Below, one piece after another: positions 1 through 6,489 of a stretch of DNA of 33,982 nt (positions within the stretch are counted from its first letter, which is position 1; every line of letters starts with the position of its first letter). The stretch covers positions 1 to 33,982 of the forward strand of contig CANRHI010000012.1 in assembly GCA_947630365.1 (NCBI GenBank), written 5' to 3'. The notes under the pieces are model-generated. The model saw only the letters and a program-made list of their open reading frames with translations, did not search any database and was not told the origin of the DNA. This stretch comes from an uncultured Clostridia bacterium. Lineage in GTDB: Bacteria > Bacillota > Clostridia > Christensenellales > Borkfalkiaceae. The translations under genes and the position numbers were made by a program.

Positions 1-180
1 CCGTAGGCGGTGGTGGGGGTTGCCCCGAGTGAGCGGTGGGAATTCTACCCCCACCTGTCTCGCTACGCTCGCCACCCGCCCCCATAAATAGGGGCAGGTA
101 CACGCCTTGGCTGGGACACAGGGGGAGGGGCACCGCAGCCTCTCCCCCCACCGCTCCCTCATGAGGAATCTCAATAAAAT
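1..180. repeat. Mosaic of dispersed intergenic repeats upstream of aspA
   Basis: No gene is supported here. Bases about 7-115 are a near-identical inverted copy of about 25695-25802, including the shared CACCTGTCTCGCTACGCTCG string and the palindromic CCCCATAAATAGGGG core. The tail (about 101-135) carries the CACGCCTTGG and ACAGGGGGAGGGG blocks that recur at 25870-25915. The long antisense reading frames over this area and aspA are shadows of GC-rich codon bias. Confidence 0.8.
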
Positions 181-193
181 TCGTTGATAACCC

Positions 194-221
194 TTGACAG
201 AAAACGAAAAAGTGATACAAT
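194..221 (+). promoter_or_regulatory. Sigma-A promoter of aspA
   Basis: A perfect -35 TTGACA (194-199) is followed after 16 bases by TACAAT (216-221). Transcription should start near 228, which leaves an untranslated leader of only about 15 bases that contains the AAGGAG ribosome binding site (232-237). Confidence 0.8.
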
Positions 222-242
222 AATTTGGCACAAGGAGAAGCT

Positions 243-1646
243 ATGGACAAGGAATACAGAAAAGAGAGCGATTCCGTCGGCGAGCTTTCCGTCGACAGCA
301 GCGCATATTACGGCATTCAAACGCTCCGCGCCAAGGAAAACTTCGACATCACGGGCAGAAAAATCAGCTCGGCGTTCGTGAGGAACGTCGTGCTCATCAA
401 AAAGGCCGCCGCCAAGGTGAACGCCGCCTACGGCATTCTCGAGACCGAGAAGGCGGACGCCATCATCTCCGCCTGCGACGAAATTTTGCACGGCAAGCAC
501 AGGAAGGACTTCATCGTAGACGCCGTGCAGGGCGGCGCGGGGACTTCCGCCAACATGAACGTGAACGAGGTCATCGCCAACATCGCCATAGAAAAGTTGG
601 GCGGGGTGAAGGGCGATTACTCGCTCATCAGCCCCAACGACCATGTGAACATGGAGCAATCCACCAACGACGTCATCCCCACCGCGGGGAAGCTCACCGT
701 GCTTTCGCTTGCGAAGGAGCTCCTCTCCGCCCTCAAAAAATTGGAGGAGGCGCTCCTTGCGAAGGCGAAGGAATTCGACGGCATCCTCAAGATGGGCAGA
801 ACGCAGCTGCAAGACGCCGTTCCCATGCGCCTCGGGCAGGCATTCCGCGCCTTTGCGACCGCCATCACCCGCTCCAAGGAGCGCATCGCCGCCTCCCTCG
901 GGGAAATGCGGACCATCAACCTCGGCGCCACCGCCATCGGCACGGGCATCACCGCAAAGGAAGCGTATTTCGCCCACATCACGGAGGAGCTCTCCGCGCT
1001 CACGGGCGAGACTCTCCGCCGCGCCGAAGATCTTTTCGACGGCACACAGAACGTCGATTGCTTCGCCGCCGTCTCGGGCACGCTCAAGGCGCTCGCCGTG
1101 AACCTTTCCAAGATGTGCAACGACTTGCGCCTCATGTCGAGCGGGCCGCGCACGGGGCTCGGGGAAATCATTCTGCCCGCCAAGCAGAACGGCTCCTCCA
1201 TCATGCCGGGAAAGATCAACCCCGTCATTCCCGAAGTCGTCAACCAGGCGGCGTTCCTCGTCATCGGACACGATGTTACGGTCACCATGGCGGCGGAGGC
1301 GGGGCAATTGGAGCTCAACGCCTTCGAGCCCGTCATCTTCTACCAGCTCTTCGAGTCCTTCCGCGCCCTCACGGGAGCCGTGAAAACGCTCACCGAAAAT
1401 TGCATCGTGGGCATCGCCGCCAGCCGCGAACGCTGCGCCGAATGGGTGAACAGGAGCGTGGGCATCGTCACCGCCCTCAATCCGTATATCGGATATTTGA
1501 AGGCGGCGGAGATCGCGAAGGAGTCCCTCCGCACGGGCGAGCCCATCCGAGACATCGTGCTTCGCGAAGGTCTCATGGACGAGGCGACCCTCGACAAAGT
1601 CCTCGACCCGCTCCTCCTCACCGAACCCTGCGGAAGCAATAAATAA
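243..1646 (+). CDS. aspA: Aspartate ammonia-lyase (aspartase)
   Basis: This cytoplasmic enzyme deaminates L-aspartate to fumarate and ammonia, feeding amino-acid carbon into the dicarboxylate pool. The 467-residue product has the usual length for the fumarase/aspartase superfamily. It carries the signature GSSIMPGKINP at about residues 317-327, the flexible loop with the catalytic serine. The following PVIPEVVNQ and the EAGQLELNAFEP stretch fit aspartase better than class II fumarase, which normally continues with PTQCEA. TNDVIPTA, GRTQLQDAVP and the N-terminal YYGIQT motif are also present. ATG at 243 was chosen because AAGGAG (232-237) lies five bases upstream; an in-frame TTG at 225 lies before that site. 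The gene stands alone between repeat blocks with its own promoter. Argininosuccinate lyase and class II fumarase were considered and fit less well. Confidence 0.93.
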   Translation: MDKEYRKESDSVGELSVDSSAYYGIQTLRAKENFDITGRKISSAFVRNVVLIKKAAAKVNAAYGILETEKADAIISACDEILHGKHRKDFIVDAVQGGAGTSANMNVNEVIANIAIEKLGGVKGDYSLISPNDHVNMEQSTNDVIPTAGKLTVLSLAKELLSALKKLEEALLAKAKEFDGILKMGRTQLQDAVPMRLGQAFRAFATAITRSKERIAASLGEMRTINLGATAIGTGITAKEAYFAHITEELSALTGETLRRAEDLFDGTQNVDCFAAVSGTLKALAVNLSKMCNDLRLMSSGPRTGLGEIILPAKQNGSSIMPGKINPVIPEVVNQAAFLVIGHDVTVTMAAEAGQLELNAFEPVIFYQLFESFRALTGAVKTLTENCIVGIAASRERCAEWVNRSVGIVTALNPYIGYLKAAEIAKESLRTGEPIRDIVLREGLMDEATLDKVLDPLLLTEPCGSNK

Positions 1647-1666
1647 GGGAGGCCCGATCGCCTCCC
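1647..1666 (+). terminator. Possible weak terminator after aspA
   Basis: GGGAGGC (1647-1653) pairs with GCCTCCC (1660-1666) around a six-base loop, directly after the TAA stop. No U-tract follows, so it may be an mRNA 3' stabiliser or just repeat DNA. Confidence 0.3.
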
Positions 1667-1702
1667 CCTTGCGGGAAAATTTGTTACGACCTCCCCCTAC
1701 AT

Positions 1703-1886
1703 CCCCCTCCTTACAAAGGAAGAGGATTCTTTTCTATCCACAGCTCATCCCCCTCCTTACAAAGGAAGGGGATTCTTTTTTATCCATAGCTTATCCCCCT
1801 CCTTACAAAGGAAGAGGATTCTTTTCTATCCACAGCTCATCCCCCTCCTTACAAAGGAAGGGGATTCTTTTTTATCCATAGCTTAT
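1703..1886. repeat. Exact 92-bp tandem duplication of a 46-bp palindromic repeat pair
   Basis: Four 46-bp units lie head to tail (1703-1748, 1749-1794, 1795-1840, 1841-1886) in the order A-B-A-B. The two A units are identical to each other and so are the two B units, so the array is a perfect 92-bp duplication. Each unit starts CCCCCTCCTTACAAAGGA, an imperfect palindrome found singly at about 6452, 10427, 20015, 20053 and 26078. Units abut without variable spacers, so this is not a CRISPR array. Open frames across it are products of the repeat. Confidence 0.92.
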
Positions 1887-2040
1887 CCCCCTCCCCTTTG
1901 GGGGAGACTCACCATATTTCTATCCCCTTCCCCGCCAAAGCGGGGAGGGGGACGCAGGGGGAGGGGGACCTTATTATGAGATTTCTCGACTCCGCTTACG
2001 CTCCGCTCGAAATGACAACGCCCTCCGGTCCGGCCATTCC
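1887..2040. repeat. Repeat-filled gap between aspA and the ABC permease
   Basis: It holds a partial CCCCTCCCCTTTGGGGGAG block, a GACGCAGGGGGAGGGGG block (about 1950-1968), and at about 1979-2014 a copy of a widespread intergenic element whose minus strand reads GTCATTTCGAGCGGAGCG followed by GAGTCGAGAAATCTC. I see no gene and no convincing terminator for either flanking gene. Confidence 0.7.
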
Positions 2041-4395
2041 TCACTCCACGCTCTTCAAAGATTCCGTCATGGAGATGGTGGAGATGAGGGCGCCGAAGAT
2101 GAGGTTGATGATCCCCGCGGTGCCGAGGGAGATGAGCACGGAATAGAGGTAGGAGAGCGGCTCGATGGTGACGATAAAGCCCATCACGCTCACCTCGTTG
2201 ATGTGCATGACGAGCATGCAAAGCGGGTACCCGAGCGCGGCGCCGATCGCCGTTCCGAGAACGGTGAGCATCATGATCTCGAACACGAGGGAAAGAGCGA
2301 TGCGGAAGTGCGTAAAGCCGAGCACCTTCAGCGTCGCCATGTCCCTTGTGCGCTCCTTCACGTTGAGGAGGGAGAGGTTGTACAGCACGACGACGGAGAG
2401 CATGACGGCGAACGCCATGAGGGTGTATTTCATGGTATTCGTGGTGGAGATGACGTTCTCGATCTCGGCGATGCGGTCCTCCATCGTCTTGGCGCTCACG
2501 GTGCCCGCCGCCTCGTTGAGGGCGTCCGCGACAAGGCGGGGCTCCCCCGTCTGTATCCAGTAATTTCCCGAGGGCGCGGGGGCGGAGAGCTTGTTCTCCG
2601 TGACGAAGAAGCCGTTCCATGTCGAGGTCTCGACGAGCGCCTCCACCCTGTATTCGACCTGCTCGCTTCCGAGAATGAGGGTGACCATGTCGCCCACGGA
2701 GACGCCGAGGTCCTCCGCGACGGATTCGGACATGGCATTGCCGTTTTCGCCCACGACGCCGCACATGCACGAATTTTCTTGGACATGGTATAGGGTAATG
2801 TCGCGAGAGCTCTCGCCGATCTTCGCCGAGACGATGTAGGTGTGCACCTCCTCCGTTGCCGAGATGGCGAAGGCGGGGTCGGCGGAAAGCTCTTCGAGTT
2901 TTGCCGCGGCGACGGCGGTATTGGGGGCGATGACGTCGAAGGTGAACAGCCCCCCGAAGTCGTTGGCGACCGAGGCATTCAAGGTATCCCCGATGCCGAA
3001 GCTCGTGAGGAGCAGCGCGCTGCACCCCGCGATGCCGACGACCGTCATGAGCGCCCTCCCCCACCCGACGCGGACATTCCTCACCGCCATGCGGAGGGAC
3101 AACAGCTTGTTGCCGCCGATGCTCTTCCCGTTCGCCTTGGGGCGGAAGCCCGTCTGCTTGGGGCGCATGCACTCGGCGGGGTTCTCCCTCACCACCGTGC
3201 GGGAAGCCCACACGCCGATGAGGAAGGCGCACAGGCACACAAAGGCGATGGTGCCGATCGTCCACGGGACGCTGACCGCCGTGCCCGCGAGGAGCGGCAT
3301 GGAGAACATGAGCCCGTATTTGATGCTCATGACGGTGGGCACGATGAGCGGCCCGAGCACCGCCCCGATGGCGGCGCCGAGAAAGGTGACGATGGCGCTG
3401 AAGCCCGCATAGTGCATGGTGATGCGCGCGTTCGTAAGCCCCAACGCCTTGAAAGTGCCGATGTGCGTCCGCTCCCGCAGGATGAGCCTGCTCACGCTCG
3501 TCATGATGACGAGCAGCGACACAAAGAAGAAGATGACGGGAAAGACGTACAGCATGTTGTACGACTGTTCGACCTCGGAGTCGATGGTGACGACCGCCTC
3601 CATGGTATCGTGGTCGTACACGGTGACGAGGTTGTTTTCTTCCTTTTCCGCAAAGCGGACGCGGATCTCTTCCTTCAGGGAAGCGGGCGCGTCGCACTTC
3701 AACACCGCCTGCGTGCGGAGACGGGGAAGCGAAGCCTTCACTGTGTCGACAATGAATTGCTCACTGACGAAGCCCGAATCGAGAAGAGATGCATACGCCT
3801 CTTTCGCAAGCTCGACGATTTTTACCTCGAACACTTCCTCGGTGATGAGAAGCGGGGAGACCGAGTAGATATTCACCCCCTCGACGGAGTGCATGAGCCC
3901 CGTAATTTCCGCCTCGAACGTGGGGTCGATGTTGCGGCTCGAAAGCGCGTCTTTGAGCGTGGTGCAGGAGACGGTGATGGTATCCCCCACCTTGTAGCCG
4001 CGAAGGGAGGCGACGCGCGCGTCGACGAGCACGCCCTTCTCCCCCTCCGTGATGTAGGGAGCATTCATCTCTCCCCCGCCGATGTAGATGTGCACGGTGT
4101 CCGGGGTGCCGCCGCCCTTGCGGAAGCTCCCGTCCGAGAAGATGCGGTATTCGGCGTGCAGATCGTCGAAATACGCCAGATCGTCCTCGTCGAAGCCCGT
4201 CGTCTGCACGACGAGATCGGCGAGGTTTGCCTCCTCGTAGTAGAGCTGCGCGCGTCGGTCGAGCGTCGCCGAGTTGGAGATAAACCCCAAAAACAGCGTG
4301 ACCGCAAGCAGCGTGATGAGCAGCATGGAGAGATATTCGAACCAATTTCGTTTGAGCTCGCGCAGGGTGAGCTTCAAGAGCAAGCCGTTTACCAC
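2041..4395 (-). CDS. ABC transporter permease, FtsX/MacB type
   Basis: This is the membrane subunit of a MacB/LolCDE-type ABC exporter, a family that moves peptides, lipoproteins or antimicrobials, or works mechanically across the envelope. The 784-residue protein has an N-terminal membrane segment (about 19-40), a long extracytoplasmic domain, a first FtsX-like bundle of three helices (about 270-400, with the RERTHIGTFKALGL coupling motif), a second segment and extracellular domain, and a C-terminal FtsX bundle with the matching KERTRDMATLKVLGF. Two FtsX domains in one chain suggest that one permease pairs with an ATPase dimer. Start is GTG at 4395, overlapping the end of the ATPase gene by seven bases, which implies translational coupling. 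The substrate cannot be told from sequence. Bacitracin-type (BceB) permeases are related but have a different helix layout. Confidence 0.88.
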   Translation of the reverse strand: MVNGLLLKLTLRELKRNWFEYLSMLLITLLAVTLFLGFISNSATLDRRAQLYYEEANLADLVVQTTGFDEDDLAYFDDLHAEYRIFSDGSFRKGGGTPDTVHIYIGGGEMNAPYITEGEKGVLVDARVASLRGYKVGDTITVSCTTLKDALSSRNIDPTFEAEITGLMHSVEGVNIYSVSPLLITEEVFEVKIVELAKEAYASLLDSGFVSEQFIVDTVKASLPRLRTQAVLKCDAPASLKEEIRVRFAEKEENNLVTVYDHDTMEAVVTIDSEVEQSYNMLYVFPVIFFFVSLLVIMTSVSRLILRERTHIGTFKALGLTNARITMHYAGFSAIVTFLGAAIGAVLGPLIVPTVMSIKYGLMFSMPLLAGTAVSVPWTIGTIAFVCLCAFLIGVWASRTVVRENPAECMRPKQTGFRPKANGKSIGGNKLLSLRMAVRNVRVGWGRALMTVVGIAGCSALLLTSFGIGDTLNASVANDFGGLFTFDVIAPNTAVAAAKLEELSADPAFAISATEEVHTYIVSAKIGESSRDITLYHVQENSCMCGVVGENGNAMSESVAEDLGVSVGDMVTLILGSEQVEYRVEALVETSTWNGFFVTENKLSAPAPSGNYWIQTGEPRLVADALNEAAGTVSAKTMEDRIAEIENVISTTNTMKYTLMAFAVMLSVVVLYNLSLLNVKERTRDMATLKVLGFTHFRIALSLVFEIMMLTVLGTAIGAALGYPLCMLVMHINEVSVMGFIVTIEPLSYLYSVLISLGTAGIINLIFGALISTISMTESLKSVE

Positions 4396-5132
4396 TCGAT
4401 CTCACCTGCCTTCAAGGGGGTATCGTTGGTGGAATCCTCGCGGATCTCTCCGTCCGAGAGGCGAATGACGCGGTCGGCGAGCGCGGCGAGCTTGGCGTTG
4501 TGGGTGACGACGATGACCGTCGTCCCGAACCGCTCTTTGAGCGATTGCAAAAGGGCGAGGATGCGCTGGCCCGTCTTGGAATCGAGCGCGCCCGTGGGCT
4601 CGTCGCAAAGCAGGAGCCGCGGCTTTTTCACGATGGCGCGGGCGATGGCGACGCGCTGCTGTTCTCCCCCCGAGAGCTGGGAGGGGAAATTCCCCGCACG
4701 CCCTTCCAGCCCGACTTCGCGCAGGGCGTCCATCTCCGTCATGCTTCCCTCGCAGCAGGCGATGGCGACGTTCTCCCGCGCCGTGAGGTTGGGCATGAGA
4801 TTGTAAAATTGAAAGACGAAGCCGATCTCCCGCCTTCTGTACTGCACGAGGTCCTTGGAGGAGGCCGCCGTCACGTCCCTCCCGAACACGAGCGCCTTCC
4901 CGCTCGTGGCGCGGTCCATGCCGCCCAAAATGTTGAGAAGGGTGCTCTTGCCCGAGCCGCTCGGCCCGAGCACAACGGCGAGCTCCCCCGCCGAGAGCGA
5001 AAACGAGACCCCCGTGAGCGCCGTGACCGCATTCTGCCCGCCGCCGTAGGTCTTTTTGAGGTTTTCGATGACGATGCCCTCTCCGTTCGTTTGCCCTTGT
5101 TCCGTCTCTTGTAAGCGCTCTTCCTGCTGCAT
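4389..5132 (-). CDS. ABC transporter ATP-binding protein, LolD/MacB type
   Basis: This cytoplasmic ATPase powers the permease encoded directly downstream. The 247 residues hold one complete nucleotide-binding domain: Walker A GPSGSGKS (56-63), Q-loop glutamine near 108 in FVFQFYNLMPNLTA, signature LSGGE (153-157), Walker B LLLCDE (173-178) followed by PTGALD, and the switch histidine 211 in VTHN. The NLMPNLTARENV stretch is typical of the LolD/MacB/FtsE branch. ATG at 5132 is preceded by AAAGGAG. The 7-base overlap with the permease gene makes this a two-gene operon. No two-component system, as usually linked to bacitracin exporters, is adjacent. Confidence 0.93.
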   Translation of the reverse strand: MQQEERLQETEQGQTNGEGIVIENLKKTYGGGQNAVTALTGVSFSLSAGELAVVLGPSGSGKSTLLNILGGMDRATSGKALVFGRDVTAASSKDLVQYRRREIGFVFQFYNLMPNLTARENVAIACCEGSMTEMDALREVGLEGRAGNFPSQLSGGEQQRVAIARAIVKKPRLLLCDEPTGALDSKTGQRILALLQSLKERFGTTVIVVTHNAKLAALADRVIRLSDGEIREDSTNDTPLKAGEIEW

Positions 5133-5154
5133 AGCGTTCTCCTTTCAAGAGGAC

Positions 5155-5183
5155 ATTATAGCACATCTGTGTGAAAATACACG
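5155..5183 (-). promoter_or_regulatory. Candidate promoter of the ABC exporter operon
   Basis: Reading the minus strand, a perfect -10 TATAAT (5160-5155) lies upstream of the ATPase start. The -35 at the right spacing is poor (CGTGTA). Between them the sequence CACACAGATGTG forms a small inverted repeat that could bind a regulator. Confidence 0.5.
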
Positions 5184-5258
5184 CGTTTCGCATGGACAAA
5201 TTTTGCTTTTTTTCATAAACTTTCCTCGGGGAGGGGGGAATTATTTTCTTGAAACGTA

Positions 5259-5287
5259 TTTACAAACGCAAAAATTTGTTGTATCCT
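5259..5287 (+). promoter_or_regulatory. Candidate promoter of the DUF697 gene
   Basis: TTTACA (5259-5264) and TATCCT (5282-5287) are separated by 17 bases, placing the transcript start about 14 bases before the ATG at 5308. The -10 has two mismatches, so the call is moderate. It diverges from the ABC operon promoter. Confidence 0.45.
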
Positions 5288-5307
5288 TGATATATACGAG
5301 GGACATT

Positions 5308-6369
5308 ATGGCTACGAAAAATTTACCCGCGCCCGCCGAGGCGGAAAAAGACGACAGAAGGCAGGAAGCCGCGCCACAGGCGGAGCCCGCCAAGATGACC
5401 ATCTACGAATACGAGCAGAAATACACCAAGCGCCAGAACGCCAAGGGCGCCCGCTTTGCCCTGCGCTTTGCGGCGGCGCTCATCGGCGTGTTCCTGCTCG
5501 TGCTGCTCACCCTTCTCACCCTGCGCGTGTACGAGATCAACGAGTACGTCGGCTACGGCGTGGGCGGGGTGTGTCTCATCCTCTTCATCGTGCTGTTCAT
5601 CGTCCCCACGGTGAAGATTTTGCGCACCGAATACTTCGTCACCAACGTGAACAGCTTCACGGCGAAGGAGGCGCAAAAACACAACAAAAAGCTCCGCCAC
5701 AATATTGCGGATAAAATTATTCATCTGACGGCCTCCGTCGACGGCGTGGGCTGGTACGACAGCCAGGTGGTGGGAAGGCTCGCCATCGCCCAGCGCACGG
5801 GGGACGAAGAGATGCTCAAAGCCGCCCTCACCGAGCTGTACAAGGGTTCGGTGAAAAAATCCGCCAAGACGCTCATCTTCCGGAGCTCCATGCGCTCGGC
5901 GGCGTACTCCGCCCTCTCGCAATCCCAAAAGATCGACGCGGCGCTCGTCGTCGTCGTCAATCTCCAGCTCATAAAGGACCTCGTGTTCCTCTACGGCTTC
6001 CGCCCGTCCGACGCAAAGCTCGTGCGCATCTTCGGGAGAGTGCTGCAAAATTCGCTCGTCTCCTTCGGGCTGGGCGGGCTGAATATCGGGCACGGCGTGG
6101 TAAAGACGATGGGCGAGGCCGTGAAGGGCATCCCCATCCTCGGGAGCGCCATCGCCGCCATCATCGACTCCTCCGTGCAGGGGCTCACCAACGGCACTCT
6201 CACCGCCGTCATCGGGTATCAGACCATAAAATACCTCAACGAGGAATACCGCCTGCAAAACATTTTGGACGGGGTGGACGTCACCGAGACGCAGGAGGAA
6301 TTCGAGCAGACGTGCGCCGACCTCGAGACCGAGCTCAAGCGCAAGAAGAAGCTCGCTCCCGCCGTATAA
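5308..6369 (+). CDS. YcjF-like inner-membrane protein with DUF697 domain
   Basis: The function of this family is not established. The 353-residue protein has a charged N-terminal region, two membrane segments (about 51-71 and 78-98), and a C-terminal domain. That domain follows the YcjF/DUF697 pattern as I recall it: a polar helix (IFRSSMRSAAYSALS), then NLQLIKDLVFLYGF matching the NLRLI..IA.LYGI motif, a KLVRIFGRVLQN helix, and a final TAVIGYQTIKYLNEE helix. The length is close to enterobacterial YcjF. ATG at 5308 was chosen because it follows a GAGGGA site and a plausible promoter; the reading frame runs further upstream, through the divergent ABC gene, without other support. The usual partner, a YcjX-type ATPase, is not nearby. 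Family call is from motif similarity, not a profile search. Confidence 0.68.
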   Translation: MATKNLPAPAEAEKDDRRQEAAPQAEPAKMTIYEYEQKYTKRQNAKGARFALRFAAALIGVFLLVLLTLLTLRVYEINEYVGYGVGGVCLILFIVLFIVPTVKILRTEYFVTNVNSFTAKEAQKHNKKLRHNIADKIIHLTASVDGVGWYDSQVVGRLAIAQRTGDEEMLKAALTELYKGSVKKSAKTLIFRSSMRSAAYSALSQSQKIDAALVVVVNLQLIKDLVFLYGFRPSDAKLVRIFGRVLQNSLVSFGLGGLNIGHGVVKTMGEAVKGIPILGSAIAAIIDSSVQGLTNGTLTAVIGYQTIKYLNEEYRLQNILDGVDVTETQEEFEQTCADLETELKRKKKLAPAV

Positions 6370-6410
6370 AATAGCACTTTTGCGGCATCGAGGATTTTTT
6401 TGCAAAGATA

Positions 6411-6446
6411 AGGACCGCGCTCCGCGCGGCCCTTTTTTTGTTTTTT
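6411..6446 (+). terminator. Rho-independent terminator of the DUF697 gene
   Basis: The arm 6412-6420 pairs with 6424-6432 (core CCGCGC/GCGCGG, one A-C mismatch) around a three-base loop, followed by seven T (6433-6439). Confidence 0.85.
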
Positions 6447-6451
6447 GGAGT

Positions 6452-6489
6452 ATCCCTTTCCTTTGTAAGGAGGGGGATACAGGGGGAGG
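6452..6489. repeat. Single copy of the CCTTTGTAAGGAGGGGGAT repeat
   Basis: Bases 6452-6478 are an inverted-orientation copy of the unit tandemly repeated at 1703-1886, followed by the ACAGGGGGAGG block that accompanies it elsewhere. It sits between convergent genes, right up to the pheT stop. Confidence 0.75.

Noticed and set aside
171-1307. Long minus-strand frame opposite aspA
   Set aside because: It mirrors the codon bias of aspA, has no ribosome binding site, and its Arg/His/Gly-rich sequence matches no domain I know.
1669-1881. 70-codon frame with a repeating SPSLQRK peptide
   Set aside because: It is only the translation of the 46-bp tandem repeat, with no ribosome binding site.
1703-1886. 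Possible CRISPR array
   Set aside because: The repeated units are contiguous and whole units are duplicated; there are no unique spacers and no cas genes in the window.
2842-4806. A 654-codon plus-strand frame opposite the ABC genes
   Set aside because: It spans two well-supported genes on the other strand and has typical antisense composition (His, Arg, Asp, Gly).
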